Part shown: positions 9,471 through 19,680 of the stretch, piece by piece
How positions within the stretch are numbered: the stretch's first letter is position 1
How the letters are laid out: every line of letters starts with the position of its first letter
Source of the DNA: Lysobacteraceae bacterium
Lineage (GTDB): Bacteria > Pseudomonadota > Gammaproteobacteria > Nitrococcales > AK92
NCBI GenBank assembly: GCA_012523465.1
Contig: JAAYIK010000015.1
Location: forward strand, 62,001 to 126,000
Direction: 5' to 3'
Length of the DNA: 64,000 nucleotides
Made by a program: the position numbers and the translations under genes
The notes under the pieces: generated by a model
Told to the model about the DNA's origin: nothing
Seen by the model: only the letters and a program-made list of their open reading frames with translations
Databases searched by the model: none

Positions 9471-9863
9471 ATGGCAGTAGAACAAAACTACGGCACCGGT
9501 CGCCGTAAAACCTCCACGGCGCGGGTTTTTCTGAGGCCCGGCAGCGGCAACATCACCGTCAACGGGAAGCCGCTCGAGGAGTACTTCGGCCGCGAAACCT
9601 CGCGCATGCTGGTTCGCCAGCCGCTGGAGTTGATTGAGGCGGCCGACAAGTTCGATATTAAAATTACCGTCAAGGGCGGCGGCAGCAGCGGTCAGGCCGG
9701 CGCCATCCGGCATGGACTGGCCCGCGCCCTGATGGAGTATGACGAGGAGCTGCGCACCCCTCTGCGCAAGGCCGGCTTCGTTACTCGCGACGCGCGCATG
9801 GTCGAGCGCAAGAAGGTCGGACTGCGCAAGGCTCGTCGCGCCAAGCAATTCTCCAAGCGCTAA
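9471..9863 (+). CDS. rpsI: 30S ribosomal protein S9
   Basis: Small-subunit head protein whose C-terminal tail reaches the P-site tRNA. The 130-residue product has [15 protein letters not shown] at the start, [19 protein letters not shown], and the basic tail ending KQFSKR; the terminal Arg is the tRNA-contacting residue in E. coli S9. It is co-directional with rplM and followed after 15 bp by a tRNA-Gln gene, so the tRNA may be processed from the ribosomal-protein transcript. Confidence 0.98.
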   Translation: MAVEQNYGTGRRKTSTARVFLRPGSGNITVNGKPLEEYFGRETSRMLVRQPLELIEAADKFDIKITVKGGGSSGQAGAIRHGLARALMEYDEELRTPLRKAGFVTRDARMVERKKVGLRKARRAKQFSKR

Positions 9864-9878
9864 TATACCGGTCTCAAT

Positions 9879-9952
9879 TGGGGGATCGTCTAACGGTAGG
9901 ACAGCGGACTCTGACTCCGTTAATCTAGGTTCGAATCCTAGTCCCCCAGCCA
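9879..9952 (+). tRNA. tRNA-Gln(CTG)
   Basis: A 74-nt cloverleaf with encoded CCA: acceptor TGGGGGA/TCCCCCA with the U1-A72 pair typical of glutamine tRNAs, T-arm containing GGTTCGAATCC, and anticodon CTG at 9911-9913. It lies 15 bp after rpsI and 4 bp before a terminator hairpin. Confidence 0.95.
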
Positions 9953-9956
9953 TCAC

Positions 9957-9993
9957 GAAGGGCTTACGCGAAAGCGCAGGCCCTTCTTCTTTT
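9957..9993 (+). terminator. Intrinsic terminator after tRNA-Gln(CTG)
   Basis: Outer stem GAAGGGC/GCCCTTC with an inner GC-GAAA-GC element, followed by TTCTTTT. It probably ends the rplM-rpsI-tRNA transcript. Confidence 0.75.
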
Positions 9994-10188
9994 CTCAAGT
10001 TCGTCTCGGCGAAGCCGCGGCCCTGGTGCCTGCTTCGGTTCTCGATCCGGCGCGCGGCGTCGCCTCCATCCCCGCGCGGAGCAACGCGTCTGGCGCCCGA
10101 GCCGCTGCGGCGGCTCGGGCCCGCTGCGGGCCGCGCAAGGCCCTGTGTGGCGGGGCTGCGCGAGGATCGTCGTCGCCGGGGCGACGCC

Positions 10189-11184
10189 TCACTCCGACAG
10201 CTGCAGCCCCATGGCCTCGGCCAGGATCTCGTAGGAGCGCAGCCTGGCGGAATGGTCGTAGATCGCCGCGGCGACGATCAGCTCGTCCACCCCGGTGCGT
10301 TCGATGAATTCCTGCAGCTTGTTGCGCACGGTCTCGGCCGAGCCGACGAAGGAGCAGGCGAGGGCGGTTTCGACGTAGGCCTTCTCCGCCGGTGTCCAAT
10401 AAGTTTCGATGTCGTCGATGGGCGGCGGCAACTGTCCGGGGCGGCCGCGGACCAGGTTGGTGAACTGCTGCTGCGCGGAGGTGAACAGGCGCCTGGCCTC
10501 CTCGTCGGTCTCGGCGGCGATGACGTTGATGCCGGCCATGGTATAGGGGCGCTGCAGCTGCTCCGACGGCCTGAAGGTCTGGCGGTAAATGGTCAGGGCG
10601 TCCATCAGCGCTTGCGGCGCGAAATGCGAGGCAAAGGCGTAGGGCAGGCCCAGCATAGCAGCGAGCTGGGCGCCGAACAGGCTGGAGCCGAGTATCCAGA
10701 GCGGAACCTTCAGCCCGGCTCCCGGCACGGCGCGGATCGCCTGGTTGGGCTCGGGGTCGGCAAAGTAGGCCCGCAGCTCCTGGACGTCCTGCGGGAAGCT
10801 GTCGGCACTGGTGGGATCGCGGCGCAAGGCGCGCAAGGTGCGCTGGTCGGTTCCCGGCGCGCGGCCGAGGCCAAGATCGATGCGGCCAGGGTACAGCGAC
10901 TCCAGCGTGCCGAACTGCTCAGCGATCACCAGCGGCGAGTGGTTGGGCAGCATGATGCCGCCTGCGCCGACGCGGATCTTGCGGGTGCCGCCGGCGATGT
11001 AGCCGATCACGACCGAGGTGGCGGAGCTGGCGATGCCTACCATGTTGTGGTGTTCGGCCAGCCAGAAGCGGTGGTAGCCCCAGCGCTCCACGTGCTGCGC
11101 CAGGTCGAGGGAATTTCGCAAGGCGTCGGCCGGTGTCGAGCCGCGCGTGACGTAGGCAAGGTCGAGAACCGATATTGGGAGCAT
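10189..11184 (-). CDS. Luciferase-like flavin-dependent oxidoreductase (LLM class, YhbW-like)
   Basis: Predicted FMN-dependent monooxygenase with a bacterial-luciferase-like TIM barrel. The 331-residue product has [81 protein letters not shown] and [23 protein letters not shown], all typical of the single-component YhbW branch. The ATG at 11184 has AGGAGA 6 bp upstream and is preferred over an ATG six codons earlier. Substrate is unknown for this branch. A DsbA-fold gene lies 49 bp upstream in the same direction. Confidence 0.85.
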   Translation of the reverse strand: MLPISVLDLAYVTRGSTPADALRNSLDLAQHVERWGYHRFWLAEHHNMVGIASSATSVVIGYIAGGTRKIRVGAGGIMLPNHSPLVIAEQFGTLESLYPGRIDLGLGRAPGTDQRTLRALRRDPTSADSFPQDVQELRAYFADPEPNQAIRAVPGAGLKVPLWILGSSLFGAQLAAMLGLPYAFASHFAPQALMDALTIYRQTFRPSEQLQRPYTMAGINVIAAETDEEARRLFTSAQQQFTNLVRGRPGQLPPPIDDIETYWTPAEKAYVETALACSFVGSAETVRNKLQEFIERTGVDELIVAAAIYDHSARLRSYEILAEAMGLQLSE

Positions 11185-11233
11185 GGACTTCTCCTGCATC
11201 AACCCAGAGAGAACGGGGGTCTGCGCAGCCGCT

Positions 11234-11863
11234 TCAGCACAGCCGCGACCTGAGGCGCTGGATTTCGTCTTCCAGCTCGCGTAGGCGATCCTTGCCGAAG
11301 AACATCTCCTCGCCCAGGAAGAAGGTCGGAACGCCGAAGGCGCCGCGCTCGAAAGCCCGCTGGGTGTTTGCCTTGAGCGTGTCCTTCACTTCGGGGTCTT
11401 GCGTCGCCCGCAGCAGCTGCTCGGCGTCCAGGCCGGCCTGGGCGAGGGCTTTCCGCACCACGACTTCCTCGTCCATTTTCAGCCCCTGCTCCCACATGCA
11501 GGAGAACACGACGTCGACGTATTTCCGGTAGAGCTTCTCCGATTCCCGCTGAGCTGCAACAGCACCACGCATGATGAGCAGGGTGTTGACTGGGAAGTGC
11601 GGATTCCATTTGAACTCGTTGATGCCGTGGCGGGAGATAAAGCGCTCCGTCTCGCGGTGCAGATACTCCAGCTTGTTTTTCACCCCGGCGTAGGTTTCCA
11701 TCGGGGAGCGGTTGCCGGTGAGCTTGAACAGACCGCCGAGCAGCACGGGTACGTACTGAAACTTCACCTCCAGCCGTTGCTCCAGCGAAGGAATCACAGC
11801 ATGGCACAAGTAGGCATTGGGACTGCCGAAGTCGAACAGGAATTCGATGCTCAGCTCGTTCAT
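11234..11863 (-). CDS. DsbA-fold protein, 2-hydroxychromene-2-carboxylate isomerase family
   Basis: A 209-residue thioredoxin-like/GST-kappa-fold protein. The N-terminus [14 protein letters not shown] carries Ser in place of the CXXC of true DsbA, as in glutathione-dependent HCCA isomerases, and [19 protein letters not shown] is the typical C-terminal cis-Pro/FFGKDRL signature. The family is best known from naphthalene degradation, but no other aromatic-degradation gene is present, so that pathway should not be assumed. It is followed by the LLM oxidoreductase on the same strand. Confidence 0.8.
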   Translation of the reverse strand: MNELSIEFLFDFGSPNAYLCHAVIPSLEQRLEVKFQYVPVLLGGLFKLTGNRSPMETYAGVKNKLEYLHRETERFISRHGINEFKWNPHFPVNTLLIMRGAVAAQRESEKLYRKYVDVVFSCMWEQGLKMDEEVVVRKALAQAGLDAEQLLRATQDPEVKDTLKANTQRAFERGAFGVPTFFLGEEMFFGKDRLRELEDEIQRLRSRLC

Positions 11864-12025
11864 GAGCGCTTTCCTCGTGGTTGGGGTGGCTGTCGAAAAG
11901 CGCCTGGACCGTCAGGCGCGAGCCGAGGACGGGGTGGCTTGGGCGGTTCTTGCAGCTGTCATCATGCCAGCGTCGGTTTGACCGCAGGATAACACGATGT
12001 CGGCGAGGGCAGGGCCTGAACGGCG

Positions 12026-13504
12026 TCAATACAGCGATTGCAGGCTCTTGCCGAGCCGGAAGCCCCACCCGGTCTCGCCGTTGCCGGCCAGCTCGCCCAG
12101 CGCGGTCTCCTGCAGCAGGCCCGGCTCGGTGATCCGCACCAGTAGCTCATAGTAGAGGCGCACGTTTTCGACGTAGCGAACGGGCTCCCAGCCGCGGGCA
12201 TAGCCGTAACGGGTTTTGCTGTACCACTCCTTCTTGGCGAGCAGCGGCAGATGCTCCTTGACGTCGGTCCAGGAGTCGGGGTTTTTGCCTTGGGCCGCCG
12301 TCAGCATGCGGGCATCCTCCAAATGCCCCAGGCCGACGTTGTATGCCGCCAGCGCGAGCCAGGTGCGGGTGGGTTCGGGGATATGTTCCGGGATCCGCTG
12401 CTTGGTTTGCGCCAGGTAGCGGGCGCCGCCGAGTATGCTTTGCTTTGGATCCAGCCGGTTGCTGACTCCCAGGGATTTGGCCGTGTTCAGCGTCAGCATC
12501 ATGATGCCGCGCACCCCAGTCGGCGAGACGGCGCGCGGGTTCCAGTGCGATTCCTGGTAGCCGATGGCCGCCAGCAGCCGCCAGTCGAGCCCGGTTTCCT
12601 CGGCTGCCTGCTCGAAAAGCTCACGGTACTTGGGCAGCCGCTCGGTGATATGGCGCATGAAAGTCCGGGTGCCGACGTAGTCGAAGTTGTTCAGATGGCC
12701 GTAATACTTCTCCATCAGGTGGGACAGGGTGCCGTCGTTGCGGATGCGCTCGAAAAAGCGCTCGGCCGCCTGGAACAGGCTGTCATCGTCGCTGCGCACC
12801 ATGGCCCAGGCGATGCCCTGGGGCTCGGTCAGGGCGAACGCCGAGCGCAGCTCCGGATAGAACTGCTGGCTGAGCACGAGGTCGTTGGAGTCGGCGATGG
12901 TGTAGTCCAGCTGTCGGCTCCATACCTGATAGAGCAGGTCGTCGGGGCTGAGCTCGCTGGTTTCGGTCCAGGTCAGCTCCGGCACGGCTTCGCGCGCCTC
13001 ACGCAGGAACTCGGCATGGTTGCTGTGCGCCACCACCTGCAGCGTGCCGCCAACGAGGTCCTCCAGCTTCCGAGGCCGCGGATTGCCGGCGCGGTAGACT
13101 AGGAGCTGCTGCGAGCTCATGTACGGCTCGGTGAAACGGAAGCGCGCCTCGCGCTCGGCGGTTACGTTCAGCCCCGCGGCGGCGACGTGGGCGCTGCGGT
13201 TGGCTAGGGCGTTGAAAACCTGACCGGGGTCGGAAGCAACGATCAGCCGGAGCGATACTCCCAGCTCCTGGGCGAAGAGTTGCGCCAGGTCGTACTCCAG
13301 GCCCCGGGGGCCGGCGTACTGGGTTTCGTAGTAGGTCGATGGGCCCAGGCGCGTGACGACGACAAGCTCCCCGCTGTCCCGGATGCGACCGAGCAGGTTC
13401 GGCTTGCCCAGATAGCCTGCCCAGGCCAGGTAGCAAAGCCCCAGGGCCACCGTCGCCATCAGCAAGTGCACCGGCGAAAGGGTCGACTGCCGTTGAAATT
13501 TCAC
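12026..13504 (-). CDS. mltF: Membrane-bound lytic murein transglycosylase F
   Basis: Cleaves the MurNAc-GlcNAc bond to 1,6-anhydroMurNAc products in the periplasm, feeding the recycling pathway whose AmpD, AmgK and MurU are encoded further along. The 492-residue product has an N-terminal hydrophobic signal/anchor (about 13-33), a periplasmic solute-binding-like domain (about 45-270) and an SLT domain (about 290-460) with the catalytic Glu318 in AIGYQESHWNP, then VRGIMMLT and AAYNVGLGHLEDA. No lipobox is obvious, so anchoring may be by an uncleaved segment. The gene stands alone, oriented towards the DsbA-fold gene. Confidence 0.93.
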   Translation of the reverse strand: MKFQRQSTLSPVHLLMATVALGLCYLAWAGYLGKPNLLGRIRDSGELVVVTRLGPSTYYETQYAGPRGLEYDLAQLFAQELGVSLRLIVASDPGQVFNALANRSAHVAAAGLNVTAEREARFRFTEPYMSSQQLLVYRAGNPRPRKLEDLVGGTLQVVAHSNHAEFLREAREAVPELTWTETSELSPDDLLYQVWSRQLDYTIADSNDLVLSQQFYPELRSAFALTEPQGIAWAMVRSDDDSLFQAAERFFERIRNDGTLSHLMEKYYGHLNNFDYVGTRTFMRHITERLPKYRELFEQAAEETGLDWRLLAAIGYQESHWNPRAVSPTGVRGIMMLTLNTAKSLGVSNRLDPKQSILGGARYLAQTKQRIPEHIPEPTRTWLALAAYNVGLGHLEDARMLTAAQGKNPDSWTDVKEHLPLLAKKEWYSKTRYGYARGWEPVRYVENVRLYYELLVRITEPGLLQETALGELAGNGETGWGFRLGKSLQSLY

Positions 13505-13662
13505 TTCGTCTAGGCGCCTTAGTGTTGTAGACTATGCGCTCCCCAATAACGCCGGGGCCAAAGCGCGTAGCGGCTACCCAGTATACCTTGGTTAGACCGC
13601 GGCCGACTGGAAGCTTTGGCGAGCTTGCGCTACAGTATTAACCCCTTGACGGCGACTTCTTC

Positions 13663-13713
13663 GGAGCGCATGCCGGCACGCCTGACGGCGCTGACTCGAA
13701 ATCGGCTGAGGGA
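13663..13713 (+). pseudogene. Decayed tandem copy of tRNA-Ser (5' part)
   Basis: This stretch aligns with the intact tRNA-Ser(CGA) 84 bp downstream. Of 33 positions through the D-stem end and anticodon arm (13681-13713 against 13765-13797), 26 are identical, including an unbroken GACTCGAAATCGG. D-stem (GCCG/CGGC) and anticodon stem (GCTGA/TCGGC) can still pair and the CGA anticodon is kept. The T-arm and 3' acceptor strand cannot be found, so it cannot make a full tRNA. Confidence 0.6.
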
Positions 13714-13745
13714 GGCGCCGGAGGGTCAAGCAAACAGGTTCCTAC

Positions 13746-13837
13746 GGAGAGGTACCGAAGCGGTCATAACGGCACCGACTCGAAATCGGTTGGGGGCATT
13801 GCGCCCCACGTGGGTTCGAATCCCACCCTCTCCGCCA
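13746..13837 (+). tRNA. tRNA-Ser(CGA)
   Basis: A 92-nt class II tRNA with encoded CCA: acceptor GGAGAGG/CCTCTCC, anticodon stem ACCGA/TCGGT with loop CTCGAAA (anticodon CGA), long variable arm (GGGGC...GCCCC) and T-arm GTGGGTTCGAATCCCAC. It reads UCG codons. A decayed copy lies immediately upstream. Confidence 0.95.
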
Positions 13838-13945
13838 AATTCCTTATATTCACTTGGGTTTCGAAGAGTCCAGGCGGAGAACCGCCTAAAAGCCCCTCTT
13901 CCCTAAAATGGCGAGACGCTCTGGGATAGACTCGGTGAAACATCG

Positions 13946-13974
13946 AAACGGCCATCCTTAGGGGTGGCCGTTTT
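13946..13974 (+). terminator. Intrinsic terminator downstream of tRNA-Ser
   Basis: An 11-bp stem (AACGGCCATCC / GGGTGGCCGTT, one G-T pair) with a 4-nt loop, followed by T residues. It is 109 nt after the tRNA CCA end, so the primary transcript would carry a long 3' trailer. Confidence 0.7.
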
Positions 13975-14246
13975 GCTATGGGTGCTCGGGCCGGACGAGG
14001 AAGGTCACGCGTTCAGCGAGCGCCTAGCCCGGGTAGCACACACCTGGGGTGTTCCCTCTCATTGCACCTTGGCCGAAGGCGAGGACCGCCTCCGGAAGAT
14101 GACTACCCGATGGCAGCACTGGAGGAGGCAGTTGCCGTATTCCTTTGGGCGCGAAAGTCGATCGTGCGGGCAGATCAGCTCCGCCTTCCCCCTTCTTACT
14201 GCTCATTCCGGGTCTTCTGCGTTTTTCTGACCGGTCGCGCGACAGG

Positions 14247-14265
14247 CTCTGCCGTTTAGGCGGAG
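14247..14265 (-). mobile_element. Relic right-end hairpin of an IS200/IS605 element
   Basis: On the minus strand, 41 bp after the transposase relic stop, lies CTCCGCC-TAAAC-GGCAGAG (7-bp stem, one mismatch) between CGCTATCCTT and CCTGTCGCGC. This resembles the subterminal palindrome typically found after tnpA in IS200/IS605 elements. The mismatch and lack of an identifiable left end suggest an inactive remnant. Confidence 0.45.
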
Positions 14266-14306
14266 AAGGATAGCGCGGGCGGCATAGTCCCCCTTGTCTT
14301 TGGGTT

Positions 14307-14405
14307 TTAGCGTGGCGTCTGCTGCTGTTCGATGTACTGGCGCACAATGGGAATCACTGCGCTGCCGTAGCTTGAAGCAAAGTAGGACAGCGACCTTTTT
14401 ATTGT
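14307..14405 (-). pseudogene. IS200/IS605-type Y1 transposase, C-terminal relic
   Basis: About 30 codons between in-frame stops encode a peptide ending in SYFASSYGS...IVRQYIEQQQTPR, which resembles the C-terminal end of IS200/IS605 TnpA (SYFAASCGGAP...RQYIEQQ). The HUH motif and catalytic Tyr, which lie further upstream in the family, are absent, so it cannot be functional. It abuts an A/T-rich patch (14396-14408) and then a MATE pseudogene on the other strand. The call rests on my recollection of the family C-terminus. Confidence 0.5.
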
Positions 14406-14540
14406 TTAAGTGTCGAAGGGGTGCAGATCAGCGTCCTGTCCAGCGGGCGGCTGGGGTTCGGGCGACATTCCAGCCGCTCGAACTTGGATCGCCGCGGACT
14501 TCGGTGCCGAAGCCTCCGCGGGAGTAGTGCGGATCGGGGG

Positions 14541-14754
14541 CGCGGCGCCGGCGCGATGCTGCAGGGGGTGCTGATGCTGAACATCCTGTCGCTGTGGGTG
14601 CTGCGCATCCCGCTCCCCATCTGGCCGCTACCCTGCATGGTGAGCGGGGGATCGCGCTGAGAATGGGGATCAGCTTTCTGCTCAGCAGCCCGTGCGCGGC
14701 CGCGCCTAGCGGACGGCAAAGCCAGGTGCGCCGCTACGCTGCGCGGGCGGTCGC
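14541..14754 (+). pseudogene. MATE-family efflux transporter, C-terminal frameshifted remnant
   Basis: Two segments in different frames resemble the last two helices of MATE multidrug exporters. The first (14541 to about 14616) reads GRGAGAMLQGVLMLNILSLWVLRIPL and then runs to a stop at 14658; the second (about 14617-14754) continues in another frame as LHGERGIAL.MGISFLLSS...RRYAARA. The shift lies near 14613-14620. There is no upstream part of the transporter and no start codon. It ends against the prfA stop codon on the opposite strand. Confidence 0.55.
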
Positions 14755-15839
<1,085 letters not shown>

Positions 15840-15843
<4 letters not shown>

Positions 15844-17114
15844 GGGATCGACTTGTCCTCGTCTGCGATGTCCAGAGCCTGGCTCAGGGCGGCCAGGGAC
15901 TTGCGGTCTCCTGCTTCCGCCGCAGCGCGCAGCGCGGTGGTCGGGGTATGGATCAATCGATTGGTCAGGGTGTGCGCCAGGTAAGTCATGGCTTCGACCG
16001 GATCAGCGCCGGCGGCCAGACGGCGCAGCGCCCGGGCCAGGACCTCGTCACGGTCGCGCGTGGCTTGCTCGCGGTATTGGCGCAGGAGGTCGATGCCTTC
16101 CCGCGAGCGGTGCCAGGCCATGAAGCGCTCGACGCGCAGGGCGACGATCTCGTCGGCTTCGCGGGCCGCCTGCTGGCGGGAGCGCAGGTTTTCCTGGATG
16201 ACGTCTTGCAGATCGTCGACCGTGTAAAGATAGACGTCCTTCAAATTGGCCACTTCCGGCTCGATGTCACGCGGCACGGCAAGGTCGACCATGAAGATCA
16301 GCCGATGGCGCCGCCGCTTGATGGCTCGCTCCACGGCGCCCTTGCCGAGAATGGGCACCGGGCTGGCGGTCGAGGCGATGACGATGTCGCACTCGGCGAG
16401 GCGGTCGGCGATATCGCTCAGCGCGATCGCTTCGCCCCCCATGACGGCCGTCAGCTCCTGCGCCCGCTCCACCGTCCGGTTGGCGACGATCATCTTGCGC
16501 AGCCCCTGATCCTTGAGGTGGCGCGCGCACAGCTCGATGGTGTCGCCGGCGCCGATCAGCAGCGCCGTGTTGGCGCCGAGGTCGCCGAAGATCTGCTTGG
16601 CCAGGCTGACCGCGGCGTAGGCGACCGAGACCGGGCTGGCGCCGATGGCGGTCTCGGTACGGACTTGCTTGGCCACCGAGAACGCGTTCTGGAACATGCG
16701 ACCGAGAATGCGGCCGATGGTGCCAGCGTTGCGGGCGTCCTCGTAGGCAGTCTTGGTCTGGCCCAGGATCTGGGGCTCGCCCAGGACCAGCGAGTCCAGC
16801 CCGGCCGACACCCGCAGCAGGTGGCGAACGGCGTCAGCGTCCTTATAGCTGTACAGGTACTTGGAGAGCCAGTCGATGCTGACCTGGCGGACGCGGCACA
16901 GCCACTGGGTCAGCGCCTGGATCACCGAGTCGTCGGCGACCACCGCATAGATTTCAGTGCGGTTGCAGGTCGAGATGATTGCGGCTTCGTCGACGCCAGG
17001 TTCGTCGGCGAGCTCCCGCAGGCGGTCGGCGAGCTCGTCGGGAGCAAACGCCAGCCGTTCCCGGACCTCGACGGGCGCGCTGACGTGATTGACTCCAATG
17101 GCGACTATGGGCAT
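15840..17114 (-). CDS. hemA: Glutamyl-tRNA reductase
   Basis: Reduces Glu-tRNA(Glu) to glutamate-1-semialdehyde, the first step of C5 haem synthesis. The 424-residue product has the catalytic Cys49 in [37 protein letters not shown], the Rossmann motif [13 protein letters not shown], and [14 protein letters not shown] take the ATG at 17114 because homologues start [15 protein letters not shown] longer in-frame reading (37 codons) has no similarity. It is divergent from the TPR-lolB-ispE-prs run, as in Pseudomonas, with 119 bp between. Confidence 0.96.
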
Positions 17115-17233
17115 TGAAATTGGGGCAGTATATGTCTGCAAGTTACGAAAAGCTCTTCTACTGCGAAACGTCTGGCCGTCCTGTCGAATCCGAGACTGCC
17201 GACCCGCTATAGTAACCGACAGCAAGCAAACTT

Positions 17234-19084
17234 GTGATGAAGGAGCGCACGATCGACCAGGTTTTATGCACGTCTTTCCGGGTTCGTCTCGAGAAATGCC
17301 CGAGATTTCGACAGATCGTGCCCTTGCTGGTTGCTGCGCTGCTTTCGGCCTGCGCCATCCAGTCCCGTCCGGTCATCCTGCCGGAGCCTTCGCCCGAGCC
17401 GCCCGCTGTCGAGCCGCCGCTTACCGAACCGCCGGCCGCCGAGCTGCCGTCGGCGACCGAGCCGGCGCCCGTTGCCAAGCCACAGCCGAGCGTGGCCGAT
17501 GAGATCAGCGACCGGCTGCTCTTCCATGTGCTGCGCGCGGAGCTGGCTGGCAATCAGGGGGATCTGCAGCAATCGCAAGAGGCTTATCTCGAAGCCGCCC
17601 GGCTCAGTCGCGATCCTCGGCTTGCCGAGCGCGCCGCCCGTCTGGCGCTCTACCTGCACGACCTGCCGGCCGCCCGCGAGGCGGCCCAGCGCTGGCTGCA
17701 GCTGGCGCCGAACGCGCCGGCCGCGCATGAAATGCTGGCCTTGGTCCTGCTGCGCGGCGGCGATGCCGATAGCGCGCTGCGGCACTTGCGCCAGGCCCTG
17801 GCGCTCGCGCCGGCGGGCGCGGCAGCCGGATTCGAGCGATTGAGCCAGTTGCTGGCACGGGAGACGGGCGCCAGCAAGGCGCTGGCGCTAGCGGCCGTGG
17901 AAGCGCTGGCCAGTGAGCATCCTGACGAGCCCCAGGCCTACCAGACTCTAGCAGAGCTGGCGCTGCGTTTCGAGCAGCCCGAGACCGCCCTGGCGGCCGC
18001 CGAGCAGGCGCAGCGGCTGGCCCCGGACTGGACCGCCCCGGCACTGCTGAGTGTCCAGGCGCATTTGCGGATGGGCGAGGGGGAGCGGGCCATCCCGCGC
18101 CTGCAGGAGCTGCTCGACCGCCAGCCGAGCGACTACGACTTGCGCCTGCAGTATGCGCGCGCTTTGCTCGAGCTGGAGCGGCTGGAGGGCGCGCTGCGGC
18201 AATTCGAGCTGCTGCTGCAGGCCCGCCCGGACCAGGCGCAGATTCGCTACGTCGCGGCGCTGTTGGCGCTGGAGCTGGGCGAGCATGAAAAGGCCAGGGA
18301 GAACCTGCTGCAGCTGATCAACAGCGGCCAGCGCAGCGACGATGCCTATTTCTATCTGGGGCGGCTGGCGCAGCTCGAAGGCGATGCCCGCGGCGCCATG
18401 CGCTGGTTCCGCCAGGTGCAGGGGCAGCACCGGCCGGAGGCGCTCCTGCGCCTGGCCGTCATCCTCGGCGAGCAGGGGCAGTTGGCGGCGGCCCGCGGCC
18501 AACTGCAGGAGCTGCGCAGCCAGTACCCCGAGCAGGCAGCGCGCAGCTATCTGCTCGAAGCCGGCCTGCTGCGGGAGCACGAGCGGCTGGAAGAAGCGGC
18601 CGCCCTCTACAGCGAAGCGCTGTCCGCCCATCCGGAGGATCCCGACCTGCGTTATGGCCGGGCGCTCACCTACGTGCTGCTGGGGCAGATCGAGGCAGCC
18701 GAGGAGGATTTGCGTCTGCTGCTGGCGGCGTATCCAGACGAGCCGATGTATCTGAACGCGCTCGGCTACACCCTGGTCGACATGACCGAGCGTTACCAGG
18801 AAGGCTTCGAGCTCATCCAGCGCGCCTACGAGCTCGACCCCGACATCCCGGCCATCATCGACAGCATGGGCTGGGCGCTCTATCGCCTGCAGCGCCTGGA
18901 CGAGGCGCGCGAGATGCTGCTGCAGGCCTATGCGCTGGACCAGGATAGCGAGATCGCGGCCCATCTGATCGAGGTGCTCTGGCGGCTCGGCGAGCGGGAC
19001 GAGGCGCAGCGCATCCTGACGGAAGCCTTGCAGCGCAAGCCTGACAGCCGGGTCCTGCACGACGTCAGGGAGCGCCTGCAATGA
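17234..19084 (+). CDS. TPR-repeat lipoprotein upstream of lolB
   Basis: A 616-residue secreted scaffold protein. The N-terminus has a hydrophobic stretch ending in the lipobox LSAC (Cys40), a Pro-rich linker (about 45-80), then about 14 degenerate tetratricopeptide repeats to the C-terminus. The Pseudomonas equivalent lies between hemA and lolB, and its function is unknown to me; lipoprotein sorting is a reasonable guess from context only. The first codon is GTG followed at once by ATG (17237), and AAGGAG sits just inside the gene rather than before it, so the exact start is uncertain. Confidence 0.85.
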   Translation: MMKERTIDQVLCTSFRVRLEKCPRFRQIVPLLVAALLSACAIQSRPVILPEPSPEPPAVEPPLTEPPAAELPSATEPAPVAKPQPSVADEISDRLLFHVLRAELAGNQGDLQQSQEAYLEAARLSRDPRLAERAARLALYLHDLPAAREAAQRWLQLAPNAPAAHEMLALVLLRGGDADSALRHLRQALALAPAGAAAGFERLSQLLARETGASKALALAAVEALASEHPDEPQAYQTLAELALRFEQPETALAAAEQAQRLAPDWTAPALLSVQAHLRMGEGERAIPRLQELLDRQPSDYDLRLQYARALLELERLEGALRQFELLLQARPDQAQIRYVAALLALELGEHEKARENLLQLINSGQRSDDAYFYLGRLAQLEGDARGAMRWFRQVQGQHRPEALLRLAVILGEQGQLAAARGQLQELRSQYPEQAARSYLLEAGLLREHERLEEAAALYSEALSAHPEDPDLRYGRALTYVLLGQIEAAEEDLRLLLAAYPDEPMYLNALGYTLVDMTERYQEGFELIQRAYELDPDIPAIIDSMGWALYRLQRLDEAREMLLQAYALDQDSEIAAHLIEVLWRLGERDEAQRILTEALQRKPDSRVLHDVRERLQ

Positions 19085-19680
19085 TCAAGCGTTGCGCCCT
19101 GCTGGGTCTGTTTCTGCTGCTGGCAAGCTGCGCCACCGTGCCGGTACAGACGCCGGAACCGGAAGGGCCGGGCAGCCTGGAGCGACACGCCCGCGCGCTT
19201 GCCGAGCTCACCGCCTGGCAAGTGCGGGGCCGAGCGGCGATCAGCATGCCCGGCCAGGCCGGCACGGTGAGCATGGTTTGGCACCAGCGAGGGGAGCACT
19301 ACAATATCGAGCTGCGCGCGCCCTGGGGGGCCGGCACTGTCAAGGTCGACGGCGGTCCGTCCGGCGTGCTGCTGCGCACCAGCGCCGGCGTGCACGAATA
19401 TGCCGCCGCGCCGCGCGAGCTGTTGCGCCGTCACAGTGGGCTCGACCTCCCGCTGGAAGCGCTGCGCTATTGGTTGCTCGGGCTGCCGGTGCCCGCTGTG
19501 GCCGCCCAGCCCACGCTCGATTCGCGGGGCCTGTTGAGCGAGCTGCGGCAGCATGGCTGGCGAATTCGCTACCTAAACTATGGCGAGTTCGCAGGCCTGG
19601 CGCTGCCGACGCGACTGTTTCTGACCGGCGAGGATATCGAGGTTCGAATCGTGGTTCAGGAGTGGATGCTGGATCGATGA
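19081..19680 (+). CDS. lolB: Outer-membrane lipoprotein receptor LolB
   Basis: Accepts lipoproteins from LolA and inserts them into the outer membrane. The 199-residue product has a signal peptide with lipobox LASC (Cys17) and the LolB fold: WQVRGRAAISMPGQAGTVSMVWHQRGEHYNIELRAPWGAGTVKVDG and the C-terminal LPTRLFLTGEDIEVRIVVQEW. It overlaps the TPR gene by 4 bp (ATGA) and ispE by 4 bp. The inner-membrane partners LolC and LolD are encoded at 59803-61780. Confidence 0.93.
   Translation: MIKRCALLGLFLLLASCATVPVQTPEPEGPGSLERHARALAELTAWQVRGRAAISMPGQAGTVSMVWHQRGEHYNIELRAPWGAGTVKVDGGPSGVLLRTSAGVHEYAAAPRELLRRHSGLDLPLEALRYWLLGLPVPAVAAQPTLDSRGLLSELRQHGWRIRYLNYGEFAGLALPTRLFLTGEDIEVRIVVQEWMLDR

Larger units (their letters stand above)
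13838..14754. other. 917-bp region without intact genes between tRNA-Ser and prfA
   Basis: Short readings occur in all frames but none has a credible ribosome-binding site and full family similarity. In order it contains a small hairpin (AGGCGG-AGAA-CCGCCT, 13872-13887), a strong terminator (13946-13974), about 270 bp with no recognisable content, the relic right end and transposase C-terminus of an IS200/IS605 element (14247-14405, minus), and a frameshifted MATE efflux fragment (14541-14754, plus). In Pseudomonas, prmC normally follows prfA at this position. Confidence 0.7.

Noticed and set aside
13964-14259. Short plus-strand frames after the tRNA-Ser terminator
   Set aside because: Two overlapping frames of 88-93 codons lack ribosome-binding sites and recognisable motifs; kept only as part of the relic region.
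13746-14405. tRNA-Ser as an active genomic-island attachment site
   Set aside because: No integrase, no second copy of the tRNA 3' end and no island cargo are visible; the upstream copy retains the 5' half rather than the 3' half expected of an att site.
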